Positions 12,479-24,976 of a stretch of 64,000 nt of DNA are shown one piece after another. Made by a program: the position numbers and the translations under genes. Where the stretch lies: positions 93,444-157,443 of the forward strand of contig NW_027192194.1 of the NCBI RefSeq assembly GCF_041956535.1, in the 5' to 3' direction. Source of the stretch: Calcarisporiella thermophila CBS 279.70 (Eukaryota; Calcarisporiellomycota). How positions within the stretch are numbered: the stretch's first letter is position 1; the number at the start of each line of letters is the position of its first letter. The notes beneath the pieces were generated by a model that saw only the letters and a list, made by a program, of their open reading frames with translations, made no database searches and was not told the DNA's origin.

Positions 12479-12854
12479 ATATTGAAATTGAATTTATGAC
12501 TAAAAAAAACGGAATCTTGTAAAAGAAAAAATAGCAAAAAGTTGGCACGGACAAGAATTTTCTTTGGCTTCGTCTAATTCTTGGGACGCGGTTACTATAA
12601 CCTCCAATCATGTTTGCTTGATGTTGTGACGTAAGAGAAATCGCTTTTGCCCCTAGAGGTTTTTTGTTGATTTTTCTCTTCTCCTTCTTTTCGTCCCGTT
12701 CTGTCTTTTGAAGGAGCGCTTTGATTTTCTATTTTTTTCTATCTTTTTGACGTTGATCATTGACTGATTAACATCTGATCCTACTAATCTTTCCGATTTT
12801 AAACAATTTCTAGTTCGTCTATTTTATTCTCTCTCCCTAAAAATAATAAATCAA
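12479..12854. promoter_or_regulatory. Divergent promoter region, syntaxin / SUB2
   Basis: 376 bp between the start codons of the syntaxin (-) and SUB2 (+) genes. It contains one TGACGTAA octamer at 12627-12634 that matches the core of ATF/CREB-type bZIP sites, and pyrimidine-rich tracts near 12660-12740. Factor binding is inference only. Confidence 0.45.
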
Positions 12855-14488
<1,634 letters not shown>

Positions 14489-14707
14489 GACAAAAACTAC
14501 ACTTTGATAAATATAAATTTCTTTACTTTTATGGGATTTTTATTTTTTTTTCAACTTAATTTTATGTTCTCCGCATTTTTTCTAAAAAAAAAGTATGTTT
14601 TTATCTTTAGTGAGTGTGGTAGTAGGGATTGATTATGAATATAAAATAACAAAACACATTTAGAGATTGAAGGCATCTTATTTGAGCAGAAAAAAAAAGA
14701 GAAAAAC

Positions 14708-14780
14708 CGAGCGTACCAGGGGTCGAACCTGGAATCTCCTGATTCGTAGTCAGGCGCCTTATCCATTTGGCCATACACCC
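14708..14780 (-). tRNA. tRNA-Arg(ACG)
   Basis: A 73-nt cloverleaf folds on the minus strand. The acceptor pairs GGGTGTA with TACGCTC, with two G-U-type pairs. The D stem GCC/GGC encloses a 10-nt loop. The anticodon stem CCTGA/TCAGG holds loop CTACGAA (anticodon ACG). The T stem CCAGG/CCTGG holds TTCGACC. There is no intron. T-rich pol III terminator tracts follow directly downstream on the minus strand (about 14686-14706). It reads CGT codons, and by wobble CGC/CGA after deamination to inosine. Confidence 0.96.
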
Positions 14781-14965
14781 TTAACTTACTTGAGCTTGAA
14801 AGTAAAGTTAGAATTTGGTAAAAATATTGAAATAAAATAAGGCAGTCACAAATCTTTATAATTTCTGCTCTTTTATATATTTCATTTTCTACATCGTCCC
14901 TTGATTATTTATTCCTGTTTTTCTCGAATAGATGTGCAATTTTCTAGTCTTTATTTATTGCATTA

Positions 14966-17736
14966 ATGTCCGCGCTTGACGAAACACAGCATTCTTCGAA
15001 TGCAGATGAATTCGATATGGATTTTGAGGAGATTCCCATGATCGACGATACAACGGCCGATGAACTGGAGGCGACAGCACGAGCACTCCTTACGCGTGAA
15101 CAGAATGTTGTTGAACGTGTGTTTTTATTAACTTTAACTTACCGCATAAATTTGAAGTATACTAATTGAATGATTCATCTAACTGATAGTAGATGCAAAT
15201 AATTTGATAAATGGAACGACTAATGGGAAGCTAAAAAGCGAAGATCTAAAGAATGACGAAACAATGAAGGTAAGGGGTATAATGATTTCCATAAAGTCTT
15301 TTTTTTTGGATACTTTAAAACCAATCGTTGCTAAATTCTCGTGTTTTTTATTGCTTCAGTTAAAAGAAGAGCTGGGGCGATTAAAAAGTGAGCAGCAAAG
15401 AATTCAAAATGAACTGTACACTAAAGAAGGAGAGATAACGATTATTCGCAATAATATGGTCAAAGTAAGTTTGTTCGTCCTTTAGATAAAGTCGCGCTGT
15501 TTTGTGTATGATGTTTACGACGTGTTTTCAAAATTTTTCCTTGTTAATAGGTTGAGAGAGAAAAGGAATTTCTTCGTATATCACTGAATGAGGCACTCCA
15601 AAAAGCACAAAGTGATCAAAAGGCATTACAAGAGGAATTTAAGAAGGAATTGGATTCATATGGAACCCGTTTGCAATTTATGGTGCGTGTACCATTAACA
15701 TTTTACTTTATCAAGCGATCTAGTATATTTTGAATTGCAATCTATTTCCTCTAGACACAAGAGTTAGTCTCAGCAAAATGGAATTCCGAAAAACAAGTTG
15801 AGAAACTTGGATCACAAACCATAGCTGTTGGGAGAAGTCCCTCAAAAACAGGCTTAAATAAGGGTCCATCCAAAGGTGAATGCAACCCCGCTTGGATTTT
15901 TTTTTTTTTGATACTAATTTAGCTCTTTTAGATCAATTTCTTTCCGAATCAGATTTCATCATGCCTCCCCTCTTATCCAAGAAAATGAAATCCGTAGGTA
16001 TAATGACAGAAAGTAACCTACAGAGTGAGTCTACAGACATGAATGTGGATCAGAACGTAATCGCTTCACCTTCGCGCCCTAGTAAAAAAGAGAAAACAAA
16101 TATAAAATCAAGGGTTAAACGTCCGTTACCAATGAAGGACGAGAAATTGGAGGTGAGAAATACCGATAAGACCAGGTTTTGTAAGTGATGTGCCAATAAT
16201 GCCTTTATTGAATTGCAGTTGTTACAAACTCTTTTTTTGTCGACGGCTCGCAAGGATCAAAGACAAACTCATCGCTGCTCTAACGAGAGATCCCTCCATG
16301 CATTGATCCATGACAACATGGCTGCAAACTTCAACCCCACAGGTAAACCCTTAAGCCGTCCTTTCTTACACCAGTGTACATGTATTTGATGCTCTTATAT
16401 CATGGAAAAGCAGAACAATCCTCACAGGCCTCTCAAACAAATTACCGACTACGCTTTCAAGCACTCTCTACGGAACTTTTCGAATGCATATTGGCAGCAG
16501 TTCGCACACTAGATGTTGAGACAGCTGCTTTAGAACTGGTGCGGGTGATGCACCGGTTTGTGGATTTATCCCTTGAATCAAAATGTGTAAGTTATTATAG
16601 TTCCCCATATATCTGCTAGAATAACCAGTTTATTGTTTACTTCGGTTTCTCCTCTAAGCTTGGCCCAGCCATTCATGCTGTTTCTATTACAAGAGCACTG
16701 GTTGAACGATATAAAGCATGTCAAAAATATATCTTATCCAATTCATATGGTAAGATTTCATTTAATATCTTCTTTTTTTTTTTAATATCAGTTTGCTAAC
16801 AATTTCTTCGCTCATAAGCCAGCGATTTCTTTTCCAAACATTTTGACCTTCTGAAACAATGCACAAACTCACCTACCCATTCTCCTCCAGAAGCTGGTTT
16901 AAATTTGATAGTCAACACTTTGGGAATTTTTCGGGCTCTAATATGGATATACAATCGCGAAATATTCCTGCGGTTTCGTCCGTTGTTTGTAGAGCGAATA
17001 TTTGAAAAATTGGTCGTGCAGGGCGGGGAAATAGCAATTGAAAGTTTGGGTTTCCTCGCGAGCTTAGTTCAGGATAAGGAATTCTTTGAATATCTGGGGC
17101 CGGCGAATAGCGAAGGCAGAAAGAGTGCCCACGGTGAAGAGCAGGAAGAGGAAGAAATAAATTTAGGGGATACATTGGCAAGAATGTTGAATGATACCAC
17201 TGAAATGACTATTCAGGTAAGCATAATACTTAAAATTTTCGTGTGCCATTTTGATTTCATAATAACATTTTTATGATGGAATATTTTTATGATAGTCATA
17301 TCGCTTGAAACGAGGAATCATTGAAGTCTTTTCAGTGGCATGCTCATATCACGAACAAGCCATAGCCTACTTTGCGTGCCAAAGTCAGACCGTGACTTGC
17401 ATCGCCACCATGCTTGAGAATCTGCTTGACCATATTCCGGAAGAAGCCCGCTGCTCCAAGCTATGCCTCATGCTCATTACCGACTCTATCAACCTGTTGC
17501 ATCTCCTCTTTCGTGGCCACCTTGATCTCCTTCGATCGCAAACCGACCCGGTGACAACTCAACAAACGCTTATCGTTGTGTTGACCAGATTAGCTGCGGC
17601 AGCCGAGATTGAAGAGGCGATAGGATTGGAAGAGAACGTCAGCGAAAAGGCACGAGATATTCTTGAAACCATTTTGACTCCCGAACAGGAGGATACGATT
17701 GCCTTATTACGACAGGATTCAGGACAGGATAGTTAG
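14966..17736 (+). CDS. ATRIP: ATRIP/Rad26/Lcd1-like DNA-damage checkpoint protein
   Basis: Probable partner of the ATR/Mec1 kinase that brings it to RPA-coated single-stranded DNA. About 10 short introns split the gene; I checked the first joins (for example 15119 to about 15191, giving EHANNLINGTTNGK). The N-terminus is acidic (ADEFDMDFEEIPMID), like RPA-binding segments of the family. Next come a long coiled coil (LKEELGRLKSEQQ, then EGEITIIRNNMVKVEREKEF), a Ser/Lys-rich basic linker (KKEKTNIKSRVKRPLP), and a large helical C-terminal half (ERIFEKLVVQGGEIAIE and following). Length is about 600-650 residues. The identification rests on domain order and the GEI-IIRNN coiled-coil segment, not on a strong signature, so it could be another coiled-coil protein. 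It converges on an XPA gene 206 bp away. Confidence 0.62.
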
Positions 17737-17942
17737 ATTGCCTCTTTTTTGTATGTATATTTGTCTAGTGCTTCTCTTTTATTTTCCGCTCCACATATTT
17801 CTGTATTTATTTTCACATTAATCACATTATTTGCAACGTTGAAAATCTCTGGTCAAAATTCCCATTTCTAAAAGTACTCGAATGTTTACAACAAAAACAA
17901 CCAACAATATGTGCAGGCTCCAAGTAGAAACTGCTTCCACTT

Positions 17943-18987
17943 TCAAAACTCTTCGCACTCTACCTCAAGCCCACACACAGAACACACTTGTTTCGAAACA
18001 CCGTTGACGGTTACATTTGCGCCAAATTGATGCTCATGCTTCTCATCCTGGCGCTTTTCCCATGCGCTGGTAAAAGTGCGTTTTCTTAAATCTATTGATA
18101 CAAATTTGCGGATTCAGTCTCCAACTTCAATTGTCGCAAATCGAATTGCGATCAACATACCCTTCAGTTTGTCTCGAAAGACTTTTTCCTTTTTCCGCTT
18201 CTTTTCTCCTTGCCGCCGCTCCCACTCGGCATCAAGCGCTTCTGCAGACCCCCACCTCCGAAATGCATAGGCTTCCACTTGCTCCCGCACAAATAGCATC
18301 ATGTTATTCCAAGTCGATTTACGTGGGTTCGGCCGTTCCCATCGGGGTAACAACTCGGGATCACGGAGTTCACCATCAGTAAGGAGGTAATCTTCCTTCG
18401 CTTCCGTCTTAGTAATTAAAGAGTATTTTTCTGGGTAGGCTTCCCGACACTTTGGGCAGATAGGAAGATTAAATTGTTTAAGGTAATTATAGTCGAGTTC
18501 AACAGATCCACATTCTTTACATTTAGGATTTTCTTCCGGGTTCAAACTTATTGCTAAAATATCGAAGACTGAATTAGTGTGGAACCGATAATTATGAGAA
18601 AAGAGGAGTATTACGTGGATCAAATTCAGGTTCTGGAGGCTCCCATTTTCTTTTCTTTCCTTCGCCCTCTTCTTCTTCCGCAATAAATCCACCACGAGTG
18701 TCGTGCATAGTCGACAAATCATATTCAAAGTATTTAGCGAATTTCTTCATGGGCTTCAGCTTGGATTCTTCATTTGGTTGGTTATCTTGTGTGGGCTGTT
18801 CGGATTGCTTCTTAGAACGTAGTTTAGCAAGAGCACGAACGCGATTTTGCTCGATACGATCAAGCTGCTCTGGAGTGAGCGTCGACTGTGATCCAGAGGA
18901 AGGAAGAGATTGGGGTAAATCTGCATTCGATTGAATTGAAGAGGATGTATCCTTAGATATCGGTGTGAGATTATTAGAAGATTCCAT
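17943..18987 (-). CDS. RAD14: XPA/Rad14 nucleotide excision repair protein
   Basis: Damage-verification scaffold of nucleotide excision repair; binds DNA, RPA and TFIIH in the nucleus. Exons are 18987-18615, 18553-18161 and 18091-17943, 915 nt and 304 residues. The C4 zinc finger is CKECGSVELDYNYLKQF with PICPKCREAYPEKY. It is followed by the DNA-binding core TKTEAKEDYLLTDGEL, LPRWERPNPRKSTWNNMMLF and EALDAEWERR, all highly conserved. The last intron must use the acceptor at 18092, which gives LKDLRKRTFTSAW. A nearer AG shifts the frame. The C-terminal CSVCG (second Cys pair) and EFGxx-like HQFGANV segment match the TFIIH-binding tail. The N-terminus has an RNRVRALAKLR-like basic helix. Confidence 0.95.
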
Positions 18988-19034
18988 CTGTGTATTAGAA
19001 TTACAATTGAATACAACAGTTTTGCATTTTTTCA

Positions 19035-19314
19035 GTCACACCAACGAATAAAGGTTGAACTGACATATAAATTGTCACCCAAACAAGGAAAATCAGAATT
19101 TCAGGAGGGGAACAATCAGATACTTGCGGAAAGTTACGCTTCGATGGTCAGTGGGGTGAATCCAATGTATATTGCTCCCAAATTAGTACAACTGATCGAG
19201 CTTGATTCTCGAAAGGGTAGATCATCAGATGCATTTGAAGAAGTTGTAAACACCCAACTAGTGCGGCTATATGAGAATATCCCGCTAACTTCCAAAGAGA
19301 CAACTACGCGATAA
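19035..19314 (+). CDS. Small unrecognised ORF, 5' end unresolved
   Basis: An open frame runs from a plausible splice acceptor (T-rich tract then CAG at 19033-19035) to TAA at 19312-19314. It contains SYASMVSGVNPMYIAPKLVQ and LIELDSRKGRSSDAFEEVV. No ATG lies between it and the XPA start codon 47 bp upstream. Either translation begins at the internal ATG 19144 (56 residues), or a first exon lies antisense inside XPA exon 1. The composition looks protein-like, but I recognise no family. It is convergent with galactokinase. Confidence 0.35.
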
Positions 19315-19525
19315 TCGGATATACGAAAAAAAAAATTTTTTTTGCTTGTGTAAATACAGGGATCCTTTTTTATTAAGAGTATAATCAAACATTTCTTGAA
19401 CTACAAAACATAGAAACCATGCTACATAAAAGGGCTTTGGGAACAAAAACTCTCCAGTTTATTGCTCTATTTTCCTTGTCGAAATGTTGAGTACAATTAT
19501 CCCGCAACACACTGATAAAACCAGT

Positions 19526-21048
19526 TTATTGATTTATTACAAAAATAGCTGCACCACTTCCAGGTTTTGTCGCAAAAATGACATCCTCCAATTCAGAGTC
19601 TGTCATAAATGGGAATTTCTTAGAGTAGTACTGTTGCTTTACCTCGCGTATAAAATCCTCAACTCTTTCTTCGCGGACAAGTGATACAGTACACCCTCCC
19701 CAGCCAGCCCCCGTCAATCGCGAGCCACTAGCGCCAGCATTGCGGCATATCTGCGTCAATTCATCGATCTCGTTGCAGGAACAGTTGTACAAATCTCTAC
19801 AGGACTCCTGAGATGCGTTCATTAAGGCCCCTAATTCATAGAACGGATCGGCACTGTCCAAACACACATCCCGAAATTGTAGGACTCGTAATGCCTCTGA
19901 AAAGACGTGTTTCGCACGCTTGTAGAGTTGAAATTTATCACAGCGCACTGGGAACCGAGTCATGTATTTTGAAACCATTAAGGCCTCATCCATTCCAATC
20001 AATTGTGCCAGCTCTTGTTGGGTGTAGCCCTCTTGCTTCACGAAGTGTCTCTCTACTAAATCGAGCATCATAGCTAAGCGCTCTTGCATGCTCAACTCCG
20101 ATCTCCCGGCAAAATAGGTATCCAGAACCTCTCGGTAAGTTTCTTTATCCGCTATTCCAAGAGCTTTTGAAAGAGCTAAAGCTCCTATCTTAGTCTCCAC
20201 TACCCTTAGGTTATAGTTTGTGGGTGCAGTAACGTGCTTGTCGGCCTGAACTAGTGTATTTGCTACAACAAACACTAGCTTAGGATCTGAAAGTGCTACA
20301 GGCTTGGGCAGTAGAGTGGGCCAAAACTCAATATGCACAGCATGTCCGCGCTCTGCAAAAACAGAGGCGGACTGATCCATACCACCAGAATTTACGCCAA
20401 CGTTGCGTTCTCCGACAATGGCAAGTTCGGTGAGCTCTTTCTTGGTCAATGTGCCATTATTGGCACGTAGGGTTGCAACGGCTGCAGCACACACAAAAGC
20501 AGCAGAGCTGGAAACACCCGCTCCAGTTGGCACAGTGCCGTGTACCAACATGTACATACCACGAGGTTTATCGAGCTTCAGCTTTTCAAGGATCGCTTTA
20601 TATCCACATTTGAAATAATTTGACCACTCTAACACCGTTGCATCAATACTGACTATGCTTTCTTTTCCTTCAAAATCAAATTCTCTAGCGGGAAATCTAG
20701 TATCCATGTTGGCAATTCGCACACGAGAATCAGTCGTCGTGGTAGCGACAGCTATGAGTAAATCACGCTCGATCGCCATTGGCAATACTCCAAAGTTGGA
20801 GTAGTCGATATGCTCGCCAATGAGATTCACTCTCCCTGGAGAGCGAGCAATAAACTCTGGATCCAGAGAATAGAGATCCTTGAAGGCTTGACGTAAGGAT
20901 TCGTAGCGAACACTAAATGGTATACAACTAAGTCATGTTGAATACATAAAAGAATGAAAAAGACGCGTTTTTACCCTTGCTGTAAAAGATGAGTACTATA
21001 AATTCCATCAAGGGAATCAAAAATGGGGATATAGTTTTCGTTATTCAT
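19526..21048 (-). CDS. GAL1: Galactokinase (GHMP family, GALK2-like)
   Basis: Phosphorylates galactose, or N-acetylgalactosamine in the GALK2 branch, at C1 with ATP as the first Leloir step in the cytosol. Exons are 21048-20975 and 20912-19526, 1461 nt and 486 residues. The galactokinase signature GRVNLIGEHIDY is near residue 55. The GHMP ATP motif is GTVPTGAGVSSSAAF, and the C-terminal glycine-rich motif is GSRLTGAGWGGC. The sugar-binding acidic residue lies in GGMDQSAS. The N-terminus begins IPIFDSL, as in GALK2/yeast Gal1 rather than the shorter GALK1. The single phase-2 intron falls in the N-terminal lead (QQG/VRYESL). No other GAL genes are nearby, so no GAL cluster is present here. The choice between galactose and GalNAc as substrate cannot be settled by eye. 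Confidence 0.95.
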
Positions 21049-21843
21049 TACTTGGTTGGTCCTTTGTGTGATGGGAAAAGAGAAGGAAATCTGGCAATAA
21101 TAGGTGCTTTGAAATTAAGGGAATGCATATGATCTGTGGCCACACTTTTTGGAAAATTCCAAAATTATGCAACGCCATTTTAGGAAAATTAGGATCAATC
21201 ACAATAGTCAAAATCATTGTTTATGTTAGCATTCATACATACGCTTAGAGATTGCATTTCTAGTTAATATTTTGCACGTGGATAGGGTGGTTATAACCTT
21301 TATGAGCCAAAGAAAGCAAATAGATTGGTGAGATTTCGAACGCTTTACCATTTTAAAATGATCTTAAATGATATACTTTGCTTTGGGCCGTTAAAAAACT
21401 TCTCTAAAGGATAATGGAATTTGAAAGGGCAAACCCGCTTTTATTCCCAATCCTTTTAATTGCCAAACTGTATGCTGCTATATAAACGTTTAGATAAATG
21501 ATAATATTTTCCCCACTAAAAGTGAAAAGAGTCTAATATACTGCCTCATTATACTAAGGATAAAATGTAGAAAACATAAATGGGAACTCAATGCAACTCC
21601 CATGGCAGAGTCCGTATCTGTTTGTTTACTATTCAATTTGTTCTATGTTCCCTTTTGCCAAACATCCCATTGAAGAGGTGAAATGCTTGGGGTTTAAAAC
21701 ATGGAACAATAAGGGCAATGGTTATAGTTAAAAAAAAAGCAAATAGGTGAAACGAAAAATATCATAAAAAGCAAATAGTACATTATATATATGTTCAAGG
21801 AAACTTGTACAAGACAAAATAGTACGAAAACATGTAACAATTA
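21049..21843. other. Intergenic region upstream of galactokinase
   Basis: 795 bp between two minus-strand genes. It holds the galactokinase promoter and the 3' end of the four-TM gene. It is AT-rich, and I see no ORF, RNA gene or clear CGG-N-CCG-type site. Confidence 0.55.
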
Positions 21844-22613
21844 TTCTACCTAATCGGTTCGTAATCATACCCAGGAGGACCAAACAAGACGCTTAGTGCT
21901 AGCCCTACACTACAGAATAGCGATAGGCACCACCCAATAGTTGCTAGTATAAAGCTCATGCCATAACGTGTGCCAAAATAAAATGTGTTGCTCGAGTTAT
22001 AGAGATTGGCAATAAGGGACATCGAAAGTGCACCAAAAAGAGCTAAAAATGTGCAAATTAAGTATGGGTTGGAACCAGTTAACTAACCGATATATATGTT
22101 TATATAACTACCGTTGAGAAGAAATAGGCCAACGGCAGATCTCCATCCCTTCTCCATACTCCTTCTTCCTCCACACATTATGCCGATAAGTGAAATCCAG
22201 GTAAACGATGCAATTATAGCAGCTGTCACAAGAGAGTAGCCTGCTAGTTGCCCTGTTAATATTGGTGGATGATAAGCCTAAATCGACTAATGGGGAATTT
22301 ATACATATCCGGCATACATTTCTCACAGAAATTTTCCTCTTCACAATCACCAGCGGATTGCAAAGGAAATCTCCGACATTCGCCCGTTAGTTGCGAACAT
22401 TTCTCAAAAAGCCCATAATGAGTCTCCATTCGGAAAGGCTTAGGTGGGGTAAAGATCAGCCTAATGTCAAGAGAGCAGAAATTAAAAGCTGAAAAGTAAA
22501 TATTTTCTCTTATCCATTAGCTACCAATCTGGAGTCAAAAGTCCATAAAATGTAAAGGCTAAACTTATGGTGAACACAAATGTGGTAGACAAATATTCAA
22601 TTACGCGAGGCAT
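21844..22613 (-). CDS. Four-TM (SUR7/claudin-like) membrane protein
   Basis: Small integral membrane protein with the layout of fungal SUR7/PalI or animal PMP22/claudin families: TM1, a Cys-containing outer loop, TM2-TM4 and a short tail. Exon 1 from ATG 22613 gives MPRVIEYLSTTFVFTI. The loop reads HYGLFEKCSQLTGECRRF to EENFCEKW. TM2 is YSLVTAAIIASFTWISLIGI, followed by MCGGRRSMEKGWRSAVG, TM3 LFGALSMSLIANLY and TM4 SFILATIGWCLSLF. It ends GYDYEPIR. Three introns are needed. The second must use the distal acceptor that produces CEKW-QLAGYS, since nearer AGs leave TM2 out of frame. It diverges from the Ser-rich gene with 209 bp between starts. Function is unknown; plasma-membrane domain organisation is only a guess from topology. 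Confidence 0.68.
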
Positions 22614-22822
22614 AGTTGTATTGATGGTAATTGTCTGTAAATGAGAGCTAGAAGTATATGCAGAAAAGTCAAGCTTAGGCGTCATCAATGGAGCCAAGAC
22701 TATCCTCGATATTCATCTGCATTCCGGTATATATATAGGCTCATCTTCTGCGCCACAAAATTCATGTCGCTGGCCTGAGCACAAGGTTGAGCCTGCAGCA
22801 GGTTTAGGTTCTTCCCATACAC

Positions 22823-24436
22823 ATGTCGACTAATCCGCCCCTAGAAGCAAGCAAGAAACGCCAAAAAACGGACGAGAGTAGTAGCGGCGGTGAATTCAGT
22901 AGTACTGACTCTCTAAAATGTATTCCTCCCAATACCGATTCCGATCATTCCTTCGATTCTCCCTTCGAAAAACCCCTCTCTCTACGCATGCCCTACGTTG
23001 ATAATAGCTTCACCGATCCGTACGCATGTCCAGCGCCGTGGGACTCAGGTGACGAACGAAAAAGGAGCATATCATCAAAATCTTCCGTCCATCGTTCTGC
23101 AAATCCTTCTGCAGATACTATGTTTGATTTCTCACCTTTGGATCCCTCTTCCTCGATATCTCACTTGACGTCCATGCACAACTCCATAACAAACAACTCA
23201 CATCTTCCCGATTTCTCTATACCCAATTCTGCCTCCTCTACTCCAAGATCCACGACCATTAATACTACAGCCACCATGATGGGTGCCCCTTCTACTCCAG
23301 TTCGTTCCTATCATGATATGCGTTTGACTCCTGAGCGGCAAATGAGTCTTGACGGCGATGCGAGCAGCGAGAGTTTGTCGGAGAAAGAACTTAGTAGCGG
23401 TGGAGGAATCATCAGCCCGCGAACAAGGCACAGACGTCATAAGCTGACTGCACGGCATCACTACACAAGCAACTTGAGGTCGAGGACCCCTCAGCAAGGG
23501 GAGAGCAACTTGGTGGGAAGATGTACAAGTGGAGGAGAATCACCGCGCGAACTTAGACATTTGACAAGCACATCACCGCGCATTATTGGAGGAGGTGTTA
23601 TCCACCGGAGTGTGGTCCGACGATCTAGCCTATTGGTAAGAATTCCCAATGACCCTATACCCTATCATCGAAAATATATTCTCCTCGAAGAAACTTTTTA
23701 ACGAACATTCTCCTAACGACTATTGTTATATTTGGTAGCCAAAGGCCAAAAATTTTCAGCGTATCCTTTCACAACTAGAAGACGAATCCAAGCCACTAGA
23801 GTTTGAAATAAAACAAGAGCGTGAATTGGTGCACATGCTTAAGGGAGACGAGGCGGGGATGGATGAAGATATCAATCATAATAATGAGGACAATAAGGGA
23901 GCTGTTGTACCTAGTTCGCTCCTGTGGACGAAGTTCCGAGATGGAGAAAATAAGGAAGTAGGACCTAAGTCAAACCCTGAGGCTGAACTGAGTGTAAGTG
24001 ATTCTCAAGAAATAATGAAAATATTTTTTCTTTTTCGATGGGACTGGGTCGGAATATTAACTGTTTCTTGACCCAATAGGATTCTATGTCATCGCCCACA
24101 CTCTCTGGACTCGTTTCATCCAAATTTAAACGAAAAGGTAAGCTTATTTCCACTGTCTAGATAGTGAGCATGTCAATAACCGAGATTTGCCTGATACGTC
24201 AATTAGCGTCAGAGGACCGATTTGATTTTTACTTCGGCATGAAACGTCGAGCCGTTTCACCAAGTCTTGGGAGCCCGATCCTTTCTGGAATGCCTAGTCC
24301 AACTACCAATTCATTATATGCTTCGTCGCCTACGAATCGGTCATCAAGTGGTAATGGGAGTTCTTCTACCGGAAAGAAAACTTCTCTGTTTAGTATGCAG
24401 GATGCAAGTGGGAGCTTTAGCAGGATGAAGTTGTAG
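22823..24436 (+). CDS. Conserved Ser-rich protein of unknown function
   Basis: Four-exon gene giving about 440 residues. Introns lie at about 23636-23738 (TTG to CCA, phase 0), at about 23995-24080 and at about 24139-24206. Most of the protein is low-complexity Ser/Thr/Pro with many SP and TP sites (STPRSTT, RLTPERQMS, SPRTRHRRHK), suggesting a phosphorylated, probably nuclear protein. Two short blocks look constrained: RRSSLLPKAKNFQRIL with an acidic QLEDESKPLEFEIKQE helix, and RKASEDRFDFYFGMKRRAVS near the C-terminus. The joins across introns rebuild both blocks cleanly, which supports a real gene. I recognise no catalytic domain. A regulator of cell-cycle or transcription factors is possible but unproven. 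Confidence 0.7.
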
Positions 24437-24976
24437 TATAATAGACTTACTTTATAGTTTCTAATTCAAAACATGTACATAACCTTACGAAGCATTTGAT
24501 TTTTACCTGGCCCGCCTTATCTTTTCTGCCTGTTAGATTTAATATAGTCATTTCTCTGCTTGATTCGATTTACTTATTGGAAAAAAAAAAATAGATATTT
24601 CCATAATTCGAAAAACAAAAAAACTGCTATTAAAATGTGATTGAAGATTTTTCACCAAGTTATAAGTCACTTTCCATTATTGATGTAAGACCAAAATACT
24701 ATTTTTCGCCGGTATTTGCTTACAAATACAATATCTCTTGATAATTTGATTGCTTTGGGGAAATAGAATTAGAAGTAGTGCAATACCCAACATAAATAAA
24801 CCCAAATTTAAGCGAGTGGTGATAATTATAGTATCCGCAGTTGTAAGAAAAGTACCCAAAATAGAATTGAATAGTTATGTGCCCTATTTGACAGCAAGCC
24901 TATCACAATATAAAATTTTAGTTGTTTTTCACTTATATGTGATAAGTGAAAAACAACTCAAATAAAGGCATTGCAA
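24437..24976. other. Convergent intergenic region with hairpin
   Basis: 540 bp of AT-rich DNA between the Ser-rich gene (+) and the HMG-box gene (-). Its only striking element is the perfect inverted repeat at 24920-24958. No gene seen. Confidence 0.6.
24920..24958. repeat. Perfect 17-bp inverted repeat, 5-nt loop
   Basis: The left arm 24920-24936 (AGTTGTTTTTCACTTAT) and right arm 24942-24958 are exact reverse complements around loop ATGTG. It starts 18 bp past the TAG side of the HMG-box gene on the minus strand. As RNA it would form a strong stem-loop in that gene's 3' UTR. Confidence 0.95.
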
